DNA of 64,000 nt, from positions 806,001 to 870,000 of the forward strand of contig NZ_CP090004.1 of NCBI RefSeq assembly GCF_021390175.1, written 5' to 3'. The number at the start of each line of letters is the position of its first letter. Within the stretch, counting starts at the first letter, position 1. Position numbers and translations under genes: made by a program. The notes below the pieces were generated by a model. The model was not told the DNA's origin, searched no databases, and saw only the letters and a program-made list of their open reading frames with translations. Shown in pieces: positions 25,395 through 34,748 of the stretch. This stretch comes from Flagellimonas sp. HMM57. Its GTDB lineage: Bacteria > Bacteroidota > Bacteroidia > Flavobacteriales > Flavobacteriaceae.

Positions 25395-25888
25395 AGCAAT
25401 TGACGATTATTGCAGCCACTGGAGAAAACAATGCCCTGGGAATAAACAACGACCTCCCTTGGCATTTACCAGATGATTTTAAGCGATTTAAAGCCTTGAC
25501 CACAGGACATAAAATCATCATGGGGCGTAAAACTCTGGAAAGTTTTCCCAAAGCTTTACCAAACAGGGAACATATCGTAATTACAAGGGATAAAACTTAT
25601 GTTCCTAAATTCCCATGCACATTAGTACACTCCATTACCGATGCCATTGCATTGACAGCTAATACACAACAAGCATTTATCATAGGGGGCGGTGAAATCT
25701 ATAAGCAAGCTATGGAATTTGCGACAACTATTGAATTGACACGAATCCATGCGTCTTTTGAGGCAGACACTTTCTTTCCGGAAATTGATGAAAGTATTTG
25801 GGCTCTCGTCAAAAAGGAACATCACCCAAAGGATGAGAAGCACAATTACGAGTTTACCTATTTGACCTATAGTAGGCGACAGGTTTAA
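25391..25888 (+). CDS. folA: Dihydrofolate reductase
   Basis: It reduces dihydrofolate to tetrahydrofolate with NADPH. Recognisable are IIAATGENNALGINNDLPWH, the catalytic Asp in LPDDFKRFKALT, GRKTLESFP, and FIIGGGEIYKQAM. The 165 residues are normal. Translation must start at a TTG at 25391 that overlaps the TGA of the 2TM gene (TTGA), because the family N-terminus begins exactly there with no ATG. It overlaps convergent murI by 4 bases at the stop. Confidence 0.97.
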   Translation: MKQLTIIAATGENNALGINNDLPWHLPDDFKRFKALTTGHKIIMGRKTLESFPKALPNREHIVITRDKTYVPKFPCTLVHSITDAIALTANTQQAFIIGGGEIYKQAMEFATTIELTRIHASFEADTFFPEIDESIWALVKKEHHPKDEKHNYEFTYLTYSRRQV

Positions 25889-26664
25889 AAATCTTTAAAC
25901 GCTACGGTAACATTATCACCATTTACAAGGTTTTGAAGCACCTCAACATTTGAATTGGAATAAAAGAAATGTTGTACTATTTCCTTTTCTTTAACCAGTA
26001 ATTGGTTTTGGGCTAAAATAGCTTTTGTCTGTCTTGCAACGGCCTCTCTCGAATCTATGATATGAACGCCATCAGGAAAAAAATCTTGTAATAATGGTAC
26101 CAAATAAGGGTAATGGGTACAGCCCAAAACAAGACAATCAATATTCTTTTGAAGCATTGGGTCTATATATTTTCTCAATAGCGCTCTGGTTTTTTTAGAA
26201 TTGACTTCACCGGTCTCAATTAACTCAACCAAACCCGTACCTTCTTGTTCAATTATTGCAATTCCTTCAGCAAATAGCTTTGATGTATTGTGAAATAAAC
26301 TGCTTGCAAGCGTTCCCTTTGTTGCCAAAACACCAACTTTTTTAGTCCTTGTTTGAAGAGCAGCAGGCTTAATTGCGGGTTCTATTCCTATAAACGGCAC
26401 ATGGTAATTCTCCCTTAAATACTCGATAGCATTTGTGGTTGCAGTATTACAGGCTACTACAATTAATTTGCAATCCTCTTCTAGGAGAAGTTCTGTATTC
26501 TTAATGCACAATTCTACTATCTCTTCTTTTGATTTTGTTCCGTAAGGTGCATTTTTACTGTCTGCCAAGTACACCGTACGTTCATATGGAAGAAGCTTGT
26601 TTAGTTCCCTCCAGATAGAGGTACCTCCTACTCCTGAATCAAAAAAACCTATAGGTTTAAGCAT
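25885..26664 (-). CDS. murI: Glutamate racemase
   Basis: It makes D-glutamate for peptidoglycan. Both catalytic cysteines are present (VVACNTATTNA and LVLGCTHYPYL), as is the N-terminal GFFDSGVGGTSIW. ATG at 26664 is chosen; a TTG two codons earlier is in frame. It lies downstream of the bamA/ompH block on the same strand but behind a terminator. Confidence 0.96.
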   Translation of the reverse strand: MLKPIGFFDSGVGGTSIWRELNKLLPYERTVYLADSKNAPYGTKSKEEIVELCIKNTELLLEEDCKLIVVACNTATTNAIEYLRENYHVPFIGIEPAIKPAALQTRTKKVGVLATKGTLASSLFHNTSKLFAEGIAIIEQEGTGLVELIETGEVNSKKTRALLRKYIDPMLQKNIDCLVLGCTHYPYLVPLLQDFFPDGVHIIDSREAVARQTKAILAQNQLLVKEKEIVQHFFYSNSNVEVLQNLVNGDNVTVAFKDF

Positions 26665-26693
26665 GGTCAAATATATGCTTTAGCTATTGAAAC

Positions 26694-26725
26694 AAAAAAA
26701 CCGCTTCTTCAATGAAAAAGCGGTT
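26694..26725 (-). terminator. Terminator downstream of the second ompH gene
   Basis: AACCGCTT (26699-26706) pairs with AAGCGGTT (26718-26725); the A run upstream on the plus strand gives a U tract on the minus strand. Confidence 0.8.
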
Positions 26726-26747
26726 CTCATATTTTATATTCAAAAAT

Positions 26748-27257
26748 TTAGAAGCCTAATTCTTGCTTAACTGCTGGAAGTAAATCTTGCCCTTTAGCAA
26801 CTATTAAGCTTAAGCCCGGACTGGCATCAATGACGTAATCGAAACCTTGTGCCGCAGCAACTTTTTCGATAGCTTGTTTCGCCTTTTCAGAAATGGGAGC
26901 GAACAATTCCTGTTGCTTCTTTTGCATTTCTTGAACAGCTGCCTGCTCAGCTTCCTGTATGTTTTTCTCAAATCCCTGAAGCTCTACTGCCCTTTTCTGA
27001 TTTTCTTCTTCAGATTTGGAAGTGGCCTCATTGGAATATTGCGTATATTTATTTTTAAGCTCAGTCATAGAGCTCTCTATATCTGCCTTGTACGTTTCCT
27101 GTAATTTTTTAAGCTCAGCTTGAGCAGCTTTCATCTCTGGCATTTCCGATAGCAATTGCTGCACATTTATATGTGCTGTCTTGCTTTGCGCATTTACAAA
27201 ACCAGTAGCTGCAACAAATAAAACAATGGCTACAGCAATCTTCTTTACATTTTTCAT
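26748..27257 (-). CDS. OmpH/Skp-family periplasmic chaperone (second copy)
   Basis: The 169-residue protein has a signal peptide ending FVNAQS, then the OmpH pattern: TAHINVQQLLSEMPEMKAAQ, a long coiled-coil of Glu/Gln/Lys-rich helices (about 40-125) and the closing VAAAQGFDYVIDASPGLSLI. Skp-type chaperones hold unfolded outer-membrane proteins in the periplasm. It follows the longer ompH paralogue by 34 bases and ends in a terminator, consistent with the last gene of the bamA transcript. Confidence 0.92.
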   Translation of the reverse strand: MKNVKKIAVAIVLFVAATGFVNAQSKTAHINVQQLLSEMPEMKAAQAELKKLQETYKADIESSMTELKNKYTQYSNEATSKSEEENQKRAVELQGFEKNIQEAEQAAVQEMQKKQQELFAPISEKAKQAIEKVAAAQGFDYVIDASPGLSLIVAKGQDLLPAVKQELGF

Positions 27258-27291
27258 GATTCTAAGTTACTATTTGAGTATTAATTAATTT

Positions 27292-28128
27292 TTATTGTTC
27301 AATCGAATCCTTTGGTTGTTCTTGCGCTTTTTTTCGTTCTTCCAATTTGGCTTTTCTTTTGGCCTCACGCTCTTCCAATAATTTTTTTCTTCTTTCCTCG
27401 TACGCTTTTTTACGTTCCTCCCTCAATTTCAACTGCTCGGCCCTTCTATCTTCTGCCGCTTTGGCTTTCTCTCCCTGTGCTTGTTCGGCTTTTGCCTGAC
27501 GCTCTTTTAAAGCTTCACTAATTTCCTTATCCTCTGCAGCTTCCTCATCCCTAAATTTATCCAACCGGTTTTTTTCCTTCTCTTTCCTATTGGATTTACT
27601 GACCTTTCTTGTTCTACCTATCTCCCTTAAGACCAAGTCACTGATATCGTGTCTTTTTTCGGAATACAACATTACGACATCTGCGGATTTATCGAAAATA
27701 AAATCGTATCTTTTATTTCCACCTATTTTTTGGACTTCATTAAAAACCTGATCTTGAATCGGCTGAATTAAAAGTTGCTTTTGTAAAACCAAGTCTCCTT
27801 GAGGACCAAAACGATTTTGTTGGTAATCCAACATTTCCGTTTCCAAAACCTGAATTTCCTCTTCACGTTCTGCAATCAATTCGTCTGTTAGAAGGACTTT
27901 TTCAGCCATTAAATCCTTCTTCATTTGTTCTACAACACTTTGTTTTAGCTCAATTTCCTGTTTCCATTTCTGAGCTTTTGTGTTTAGTTGCTCAGTCGCA
28001 TCCCTGTATTCTTCAACATTTTCCAAGATATATTCCATATCCACATAACCAATACGTACTCCTCGTTGAGCAAATCCATGCAAGGACATCATAAAAACTA
28101 ATAATGGCAAAAGAACTTTGGTATTCAT
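27292..28128 (-). CDS. OmpH/Skp-family periplasmic chaperone (first copy, long charged tail)
   Basis: The 278-residue protein has a signal peptide (to about residue 21, FAQ), the OmpH core (RIGYVDMEYILENVEEYRDA through RKVSKSNRKEK) and an unusual charged C-terminal tail of about 90 residues, rich in Arg, Lys and Glu, likely a long helix. ATG at 28128 is chosen over an upstream frame opening at 28167 because it places the signal peptide correctly. It lies 100 bases after bamA and before the shorter paralogue. Confidence 0.9.
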   Translation of the reverse strand: MNTKVLLPLLVFMMSLHGFAQRGVRIGYVDMEYILENVEEYRDATEQLNTKAQKWKQEIELKQSVVEQMKKDLMAEKVLLTDELIAEREEEIQVLETEMLDYQQNRFGPQGDLVLQKQLLIQPIQDQVFNEVQKIGGNKRYDFIFDKSADVVMLYSEKRHDISDLVLREIGRTRKVSKSNRKEKEKNRLDKFRDEEAAEDKEISEALKERQAKAEQAQGEKAKAAEDRRAEQLKLREERKKAYEERRKKLLEEREAKRKAKLEERKKAQEQPKDSIEQ

Positions 28129-28228
28129 TTTTGATTCCGTTTTGTTACATAGAAAATATCGTGCCAAAATAACTAAATAATTTAAAATGAGTTACTTAGA
28201 AGCTACAAAAAATTATATTTTCTTTAGG

Positions 28229-30898
28229 TTAAAACTGCTGCCCAATGATGAAGTGTGTTTCCCAGCCGTTTGGACCGACCGAAGTTGGGTTTGCGTCTGA
28301 ATCGAAGCCATACCCAAAATCAATGCCCAAAAGACCAAATGCCGGCATAAAAATACGCACCCCCACTCCGGCAGATCTTTTTAATTCAAACGGATTAAAA
28401 TCAGTAAAATTGTTAAAGGCGTTACCTGCTTCCAAAAACGAAAGGGCATAAATAGATGCCGATGGTTTTAAAGTAAGTGGATAGCGCAATTCCATGGAGA
28501 ACTTATTGTAGATAGTACCACCATCCCTTTGCTGGGCACCTGTAATAGGATTAGTACTAAATGGCGTTAAAGAACTATTCTCATACCCCCTTAACTGGAT
28601 AATATCCCTACCATCTAAAGTAAAGTTCCCTAGACCGTCTCCACCTACAAAGAACCTTTCAAAGGGCACATCTCCAATATCGTTGTTATAGCTTCCTAAG
28701 AAGCCAAACTCCGCGTTGGTACGCAATACCAATTTATCGACCAATCTTGTATACCAATCTCCTTTAAACTTTATCTTATAAAATTCCAACAGTTTAAAAC
28801 GCTCTTCTTCTAACCTTTCCAATTCCTCACTACGTTCTGCAAATTCAATTTGATCTTCTACTGAACCTGGGTTTTGGCCAATTTCAAAAAGTCTTTCGGT
28901 AGCTTCATCAATATCGTTTCTAATTCCTTTAAAATCCTTACCACTGAACAGCGAATACGGCGGTGTAAATTTTGCAGTAAGTTCAAAGTTTGAGCCCGAT
29001 AACGGGAAAATTCGATTTGGCCCCTGAGAACTTCTAGAGATTCCCAGTGTATAACTTAAAGAATTTGAGCTACCATTACCAAAATTGAACAGACCGTTAT
29101 TAAAGTCGTCAAATTGATAAAGCTGATAACTTAATGAATGTGAAATGGTGAAAAAATCATCTGGCCATTGCACTCTTTTGGCAAGACCTGTGGAGATACC
29201 AGTAATTGAAAAACCTCTGTCAGGATCACGATCAATTCTACCACGACTATCAAAAGAAGTTGCAAACTGCTGGGTTCTTGATAGTGAAAGGTTAAACCTT
29301 ACGGGTTTTTTCCCTCCTAACCATGGTTCCGAAAAATTCAAACTATAAACACGGAAAGTTCTACTGGCCTGCAATCTCAATGCCATGGTTTGTCCATCTC
29401 CCATAGGGACAGGTTTATACGCTTCTCCGTTAAAAAGATTACGCAAGGAGAAGTTGTTGAACGATAGACCTAGCGTACCGATAAATCCGCCACCACCAAT
29501 ACCACCTTGTAGCTCTATCTGACTAGACCCTGCTTCTACCAAACTATATGCAATATCTACAGTACCGGCATTAGGGTCCGGATTTACAATGTCCGGTACA
29601 ATCTGTTCCGCATCAAAAAAGCCTAATTGACCAAGTTCCCTAATACTACGTACTATATTGTCTTTACTATATTTTTGACCTGGCCTAGTACGCAGTTCCC
29701 TAAAGATTACATGGTCATTGGTCTTATCGTTTCCAGATACTGTAACATGGTTCAGGAACGTCTCTTTACCTTCTATTATCCTTATCTCAAAATTTATGGT
29801 ATCATTTACCGCAGATACTTCTACAGGGTTAATACTTGAGAAAAGGTAGCCGTTATTTTGATACAAGTTCGTAAGATCTTGTCCGTCTGGTTTAGAATCA
29901 TCGGCAATTCGTTTTTTGAGTAGTACACCATTATAGGTAGCTCCTTTTCGAATACCCAATATTTGACTTAACTGTCTATCTGTATAAACCGAGTTTCCAA
30001 CAAAATTGATATCACCGAAGTAATATTTATCGCCTTCTTCAACAGTTATTTTTAAATCGATGTTCTTGTCATTTACCTTAACAAAGGTATCCGATAAAAC
30101 CCTAGCATCCCTGTACCCTCTTTCGGCATAGGCATCGACCAAACTGGAAAGGTCTTCTTTATAGTCGTCCTGGATGTATTTAGATTTTTTCCAAAAACGA
30201 TAGATTTTTTTCTTTTTGGTTTTCTTTAAAGACTTTGCCAGCCTTTTATCAGAAAGCTTTTCATTGCCCTCAAACTCTATTTTTCTAATTTTTACTTTAT
30301 CTCCCTTTTTTACATTCACCACCATACTTTGCGTATTGGTTCCAGTAGTATCGGCGGCAGTAGCTATGGTTACTTTAGCGTTGAGAAAGCCTTGCTTTTT
30401 ATATTTGTTCTGTAGATAGTTTTTGGTATTGGCAATTAAACTTTCGGTTATTTTTTTTCCTTTTTTAAGATCGGTATCGTTGATGATATCCTCTACCTTT
30501 CGCTTTTTAACGCCAAATATCGTTACCTTGGACAGTGTTGGGCGTTCTGTAATATTTAGTTCCAGAAATATTTTATCGCCTTCGATTTTGGTATAGTACA
30601 TGTCCACATTACTGAACAATTCCAAGCTCCATAGCTTTTTTATGACCGCACTTATTTCATCACCGGGAATCGTTATAGGTTGTCCTACACGTAAGCCCGT
30701 GTAAGTAACAACAGTCTGTTCATTATAGCTTTGAAGTCCAGTTACCGATAATCCTCCTAAGATATACTTTTTCCCGTCCTCAAAAGATGTCTCTTGGGAG
30801 AAACTCTGGGTAGTAAAAAGAAGTAGGAGTAGTAGTTTTAGGAATAGTTTAATAGGATTTTGGTTATCCTTAATTGAGTTGTTCGCTAGTTTTTCCAA
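28229..30898 (-). CDS. bamA: Outer-membrane protein assembly factor BamA
   Basis: BamA inserts beta-barrel proteins in the outer membrane. A signal peptide (hydrophobic stretch LFLKLLLLLLFTTQSFSQ) is followed by several POTRA domains (about 45-465, for example GLSVTGLQSYNEQTVV, IRKIEFEGNEKLSDKRL, DINFVGNSVYTDRQL) and the barrel (about 470-889), with the lid-type stretch RGYENSSLTPF and the terminal strand ending IIGQQF (aromatic last residue). No ATG is available before the signal peptide: the start is a TTG at 30898, which overlaps uppS by 29 bases. It sits in the order uppS-bamA-ompH-ompH. Confidence 0.96.
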   Translation of the reverse strand: MEKLANNSIKDNQNPIKLFLKLLLLLLFTTQSFSQETSFEDGKKYILGGLSVTGLQSYNEQTVVTYTGLRVGQPITIPGDEISAVIKKLWSLELFSNVDMYYTKIEGDKIFLELNITERPTLSKVTIFGVKKRKVEDIINDTDLKKGKKITESLIANTKNYLQNKYKKQGFLNAKVTIATAADTTGTNTQSMVVNVKKGDKVKIRKIEFEGNEKLSDKRLAKSLKKTKKKKIYRFWKKSKYIQDDYKEDLSSLVDAYAERGYRDARVLSDTFVKVNDKNIDLKITVEEGDKYYFGDINFVGNSVYTDRQLSQILGIRKGATYNGVLLKKRIADDSKPDGQDLTNLYQNNGYLFSSINPVEVSAVNDTINFEIRIIEGKETFLNHVTVSGNDKTNDHVIFRELRTRPGQKYSKDNIVRSIRELGQLGFFDAEQIVPDIVNPDPNAGTVDIAYSLVEAGSSQIELQGGIGGGGFIGTLGLSFNNFSLRNLFNGEAYKPVPMGDGQTMALRLQASRTFRVYSLNFSEPWLGGKKPVRFNLSLSRTQQFATSFDSRGRIDRDPDRGFSITGISTGLAKRVQWPDDFFTISHSLSYQLYQFDDFNNGLFNFGNGSSNSLSYTLGISRSSQGPNRIFPLSGSNFELTAKFTPPYSLFSGKDFKGIRNDIDEATERLFEIGQNPGSVEDQIEFAERSEELERLEEERFKLLEFYKIKFKGDWYTRLVDKLVLRTNAEFGFLGSYNNDIGDVPFERFFVGGDGLGNFTLDGRDIIQLRGYENSSLTPFSTNPITGAQQRDGGTIYNKFSMELRYPLTLKPSASIYALSFLEAGNAFNNFTDFNPFELKRSAGVGVRIFMPAFGLLGIDFGYGFDSDANPTSVGPNGWETHFIIGQQF

Positions 30899-31610
30899 AT
30901 CGTCGTTCTCTATTTTGGTAACTTAATATTGCCTCTACCAAATGATGCTCTCTAAAATCAGGCCAAAATACGTCAATAAAATATAATTCGGCGTATGCAA
31001 TCTGCCAAAGCAAAAAATTGCTTATCCTATGTTCTCCACTGGTACGGATAAGCAAGTCTACGTCTGGCAAAAAATGCGTGTAAAGATGAGTATTTATAAC
31101 GGCTTCATCAATATTATCAGATGAAATTATATTATTTTTAACTTTGATAGCAATCTCTTTTACAGCAAGTTTGATTTCTTCCCTAGAACCATAGCTCAAA
31201 GCCAAAGTAAGAGTCATCCCTGTATTTTTACTTGTTTTTGAAATAACTTCCGCCAGTTCTTTTTGAGCTTTTGAAGGCAAGGAATCTATATTGCCGATCG
31301 CACTTAATCTTATATTGTTTTCATTAAGGGTCTTCAGTTCTTTCCGTAGTGACGAGACCAAAAGCTTCATTAATGTCTCTACTTCAATTTTGGGACGCTT
31401 CCAATTTTCGGTGGAAAATGCATATAAGGTCAGGAACTGGATTTGTAGCTTCGCACAGTTTTCGACCGTTTTTCTCACGGCTTCCACGCCATTCTGATGT
31501 CCAAAAACCCTAAGTTTTCCACGTTGCTTCGCCCATCTGCCGTTACCATCCATGATAACTGCAACGTGCTTTGGAAGTTTATCTGCGTTTACGTCTTTTA
31601 AGGTGTGCAT
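30870..31610 (-). CDS. uppS: Undecaprenyl diphosphate synthase
   Basis: The cis-prenyltransferase makes the C55 carrier lipid for peptidoglycan. The active-site motif VAVIMDGNGRWAKQRG (Asp21), FSTENWKRP and RTSGEHRISNFLLWQIAYAE are present. The 246 residues are normal. The ATG directly abuts the stop of the DUF6089 gene, and the 3' end overlaps bamA by 29 bases. Confidence 0.97.
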   Translation of the reverse strand: MHTLKDVNADKLPKHVAVIMDGNGRWAKQRGKLRVFGHQNGVEAVRKTVENCAKLQIQFLTLYAFSTENWKRPKIEVETLMKLLVSSLRKELKTLNENNIRLSAIGNIDSLPSKAQKELAEVISKTSKNTGMTLTLALSYGSREEIKLAVKEIAIKVKNNIISSDNIDEAVINTHLYTHFLPDVDLLIRTSGEHRISNFLLWQIAYAELYFIDVFWPDFREHHLVEAILSYQNRERRFGKTSEQLN

Positions 31611-32294
31611 TTATTCAAAACAATCCTGGCAAGGTTTACGCCCAAAGGTATACGTTAATGTAATACCTGAGAAGACATACCAGTCATCGCTCAAAATATT
31701 CCCAAATCTAAACTGTTCGAAATTGGAGCCTTCAGGATTGCTTCCGTCCAAATTGTCCGTAAACGTATACCTTGCTCCAATCTCAGCACCAAGAATCAAG
31801 AATTGGTTTAACCGATACTTCGCCCCCACCGTCATTGGAATTGCAAAACTACCTTCTTTTTGGGGAATATCCTGCACTTGATTGGCATCAAAATAATTAA
31901 AATCATACCTAAAGTACGTAACACCCGTGTAAAGATAGGGTGTAAAGGCAGGTCCGAGCTTATGAAGATTGTACTCTACAAAGTTAAATTCTATCCCCGC
32001 TGAAGCTTCCAGAACAGAATTATCGATAACATATCCACGTTGTTCTCTTGAAGATTTGCTCGATTTTGAATCGTCCGCAGTAAAACTTCCGTATGTTAAA
32101 CTTCCGCGCCACGCATATCTTTTACTCTTGTTCCATTTAAAAATACCACCGAAAGCAGGTCCCGAAGGCAATATGTAATTTGTTCTCCCTACATCACCGA
32201 TTACATTGGCACCACCAGCAAAAACACCAATCTCATAAGTTTGAGCATTGACCTTGAACACAAAGCACAATAAAATAGCCAAAACTATTCGCAT
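31611..32294 (-). CDS. DUF6089-family outer-membrane beta-barrel protein
   Basis: The 227-residue protein has a signal peptide (ending VNAQTYEIG) and a predicted small barrel: IGVFAGGANVIGDVGRTNY, then AFGGIFKWNKSKRYAWRGSL and LYTGVTYFRYDFNYFD, with strand-like alternation and a C-terminal Phe near the end (GITLTYTFG). In Flavobacteriia this family is regularly placed upstream of uppS and bamA, as here. Function is unknown. Confidence 0.88.
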   Translation of the reverse strand: MRIVLAILLCFVFKVNAQTYEIGVFAGGANVIGDVGRTNYILPSGPAFGGIFKWNKSKRYAWRGSLTYGSFTADDSKSSKSSREQRGYVIDNSVLEASAGIEFNFVEYNLHKLGPAFTPYLYTGVTYFRYDFNYFDANQVQDIPQKEGSFAIPMTVGAKYRLNQFLILGAEIGARYTFTDNLDGSNPEGSNFEQFRFGNILSDDWYVFSGITLTYTFGRKPCQDCFE

Positions 32295-32405
32295 ACTATC
32301 TATTAATTATACATATTAGGGTAAAGGAAGGTCTATAGGGTCCGATGTTATAAAAGTTCTCTTTTGTTAAACAGATTTTAGCCTCTTTTATTGTTTTTGA
32401 AAGGG

Positions 32406-33287
32406 TCAATTACGTTTATCTTGACCCCAAAGCAATTTGTTCCGAAGTGTTTTTAAAAAACTTTCCGATTTGTATTCAATCATTTTAATGGTAAAACCTG
32501 ATTTTTGTACTCTAATTTCCTTTCCATTGGGTATACTTGCTATTCTAGAATCCAAAGAGACCAAATGATGTTCTTCCCTACCGGATACCTTTAACCTAAT
32601 CTCAGTATCGTCTGAAATAACCAAGGGGCGAGCATTGAGATTATGGGGCGCAATAGGGGTTAAAACCAATGATTTTGCAGAGGGCTCAATAACAGGGCCA
32701 CCACAACTTAAGGAGTAGCCAGTAGAACCAGTAGGAGTCGATATTATTAATCCATCTGCCCAATACGATGTTAAATATTCATCGTTCAAATAGGTTTCCA
32801 CAGTTATCATGGAGGTAGTATCCTTGCGACTGACCGTAATTTCGTTCAAGGCAAAATTAAGGTCTCTAAATTCAGTCAAACCTGAGCTTAGTGCAACCTC
32901 TATTAAGCTTCGTTCTTCGATTTTGTAATGATCCGCAACAAATTCCTTGATCACTTTTCGAACATCTTCCTTTTTAAATGTCGATAAAAACCCTAATCTT
33001 CCTGTATTGACACCAACAATGGGAATCCCTAAATCCTTCACATAGGTAACGGCCCTTAGCATGGTACCATCGCCACCAAAACTCACGAACATATCAAAGG
33101 AGTCATCTAAACCCAAGGTTTGCGTGAATGTCCCATAGTTTGATTCTAGATGATGCTCAGCAACCAATTGGCTAAACTCCTCTTCAATGTAAACGGAGGA
33201 TTCTATTCCCTTGAGCTCATCCAAAAGCTCCATAACACAGGTCTTGTCCTGTTCATGAAAGGTCTGACCGTAGATAGCAACTTTCAT
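32406..33287 (-). CDS. nadK: NAD kinase
   Basis: It phosphorylates NAD to NADP. The catalytic VSFGGDGTMLRAV (Asp73), VNTGRLGFLSTF and TPTGSTGYSLSCGGPV motifs are present. The 293 residues match the family. It follows the CBS-domain gene with a single intervening base, so they are one transcript. Confidence 0.97.
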   Translation of the reverse strand: MKVAIYGQTFHEQDKTCVMELLDELKGIESSVYIEEEFSQLVAEHHLESNYGTFTQTLGLDDSFDMFVSFGGDGTMLRAVTYVKDLGIPIVGVNTGRLGFLSTFKKEDVRKVIKEFVADHYKIEERSLIEVALSSGLTEFRDLNFALNEITVSRKDTTSMITVETYLNDEYLTSYWADGLIISTPTGSTGYSLSCGGPVIEPSAKSLVLTPIAPHNLNARPLVISDDTEIRLKVSGREEHHLVSLDSRIASIPNGKEIRVQKSGFTIKMIEYKSESFLKTLRNKLLWGQDKRN

Positions 33288-33288
33288 G

Positions 33289-33945
33289 TTATACGTTAAG
33301 GTATTTCTCTAGATAATCGGAGCGTTGTTTTAAATCCTCAAGGAATTGATCATCACTGTTACCAAAAATTATGGTGTAGTTGTAACGCCTAAAGGTTTGG
33401 GCTACTTCATTTAGGTTTAAAGTCCCTACTTTTAAAGTAATCTGCACCACATCATTCTGTGAATCTGTAATAAATGCACCCAATAAACGGGCATTATTGC
33501 TTTCAACTATTTGAGCTATCTCGCTAAACGAGTAATCCTTTATTCCTGTCGAGACAACTAAAATTCCACCGGGCTCCCTAAAAAAGGGAGTATCTATAAA
33601 GACCGAAACAATATCTTCCAAGTCGTAATAGCCAATAATAATATTATCGTCATCCAATACGGGAAGGACATTAGCCTCATTTCTTGAAAACAATTCCAAA
33701 AGATCCAACCAAGCTGTTTGCTTTGTGGCAAAAAAAGTTTCCAGCTCAACCCTAAACTCTTCAATTTTTTTATCTGGCTGAAAGCATGCCAGATCATTAT
33801 CGGACAATACGCCAAGATAAACTCCATTCTCGGTAACCGCTACATGGGAAAATGTAGTTTCTTCAAAAAATTGAATGACCTCTTCCAAAGTCTCGGTGAC
33901 TTCAAAAATGGGTATTGTCGTGATTATTTGATCTTGAATCTGCAT
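33289..33945 (-). CDS. CBS-domain protein
   Basis: The 218 residues have two CBS-like halves (about 1-55 ending GVLSDNDLACFQ, and 75-118 with PVLDDDNIIIGYYDLEDIVS) followed by an ACT-like C-terminal region (ILVVSTGIKDYSFSEIAQIV). Proteins like this sense adenine nucleotides in other systems; here the ligand is unknown. Its position directly before nadK suggests a possible link with nucleotide supply, which is inference. Confidence 0.85.
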   Translation of the reverse strand: MQIQDQIITTIPIFEVTETLEEVIQFFEETTFSHVAVTENGVYLGVLSDNDLACFQPDKKIEEFRVELETFFATKQTAWLDLLELFSRNEANVLPVLDDDNIIIGYYDLEDIVSVFIDTPFFREPGGILVVSTGIKDYSFSEIAQIVESNNARLLGAFITDSQNDVVQITLKVGTLNLNEVAQTFRRYNYTIIFGNSDDQFLEDLKQRSDYLEKYLNV

Positions 33946-34003
33946 TATGCTGGTATTATGTGCAAAATAGTAATTTAAAATCGCAAAAGGTATGCCTAAT
34001 TCT

Positions 34004-34011
34004 TATTTTTG
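34004..34011 (+). promoter_or_regulatory. -7 box of pdxJ promoter
   Basis: TATTTTTG matches TAnnTTTG and lies 21 bases before the pdxJ ATG; no -33 TTG at the usual distance. Confidence 0.35.
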
Positions 34012-34031
34012 ATGTTCAAAAATTTGCATTC

Positions 34032-34748
34032 ATGACAAAATTAAGCGTTAACATTAACAAACTGGCAACGCTGCGAAATTCAAGGGGAGGCAATATGCCA
34101 AATCTGACAAAATCCGCAACAGACATTGAATCCTTTGGTGCACAAGGTATAACAATACATCCAAGACCAGATGAAAGACACATTCGGTATCAAGATGCAT
34201 ACGATTTAAAGGAAATAGTCACTACGGAATTCAATATTGAAGGAAATCCCATCCCCAAGTTTATAGATATGGTATTGACCATAAAGCCCACTCAGGTAAC
34301 CTTGGTGCCAGACGCGGAAGATGCAATAACGTCCAACGCGGGTTGGGACACTATAAAACATAAAGATTTTTTGATTGAAGTCATCAAAACTTTCAAGGAG
34401 AATGGAATCCGGACTTCCATTTTTGTAGACCCTGATTCGGATATGGTCGAAGGAGCCTATAAAGTTGGAACCGATAGAATTGAACTGTACACCGAGAGTT
34501 TTGCAAAAGATTTTTCTGAAGGAAAAAAAACAGAAAGCATTCAATCTTTTATCGCTGCAGCAGAAAAAGCAAACAAGTTAGGATTGGGCATTAACGCAGG
34601 ACATGATTTGAATCTGGACAACATCAAGTTTTTTAAAGAACATATCCCAAATTTGTTGGAAGTATCCATTGGTCATGCGCTTATGTGTGAATCGCTTTAT
34701 CTGGGGATGGAAAATGTCGTGAATATGTACCTACACCGATTAAAGTAA
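34032..34748 (+). CDS. pdxJ: Pyridoxine 5'-phosphate synthase
   Basis: It condenses 1-deoxyxylulose 5-phosphate with 3-amino-2-oxopropyl phosphate to give pyridoxine 5'-phosphate. Landmarks are LSVNINKLATLRNSRGGNMP, the catalytic HPRPDERHI loop, VTLVPDAEDAITSNAGWD, and GLGINAGHDLNLDN near the C-terminus. The Flavobacterial-type loop reads HPRPDERHI where the Escherichia enzyme has HLREDRRHI. An ORF start at 33960 is rejected in favour of ATG 34032 (MTKLSVNINK). Its stop overlaps the next ATG by one base. Confidence 0.96.
   Translation: MTKLSVNINKLATLRNSRGGNMPNLTKSATDIESFGAQGITIHPRPDERHIRYQDAYDLKEIVTTEFNIEGNPIPKFIDMVLTIKPTQVTLVPDAEDAITSNAGWDTIKHKDFLIEVIKTFKENGIRTSIFVDPDSDMVEGAYKVGTDRIELYTESFAKDFSEGKKTESIQSFIAAAEKANKLGLGINAGHDLNLDNIKFFKEHIPNLLEVSIGHALMCESLYLGMENVVNMYLHRLK

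Noticed and set aside
26668..26675. -7 box TATATTTG for murI on the minus strand
   Set aside because: It lies only 3 bases before the ATG, which would give a leaderless transcript; coincidence in AT-rich DNA is likelier.
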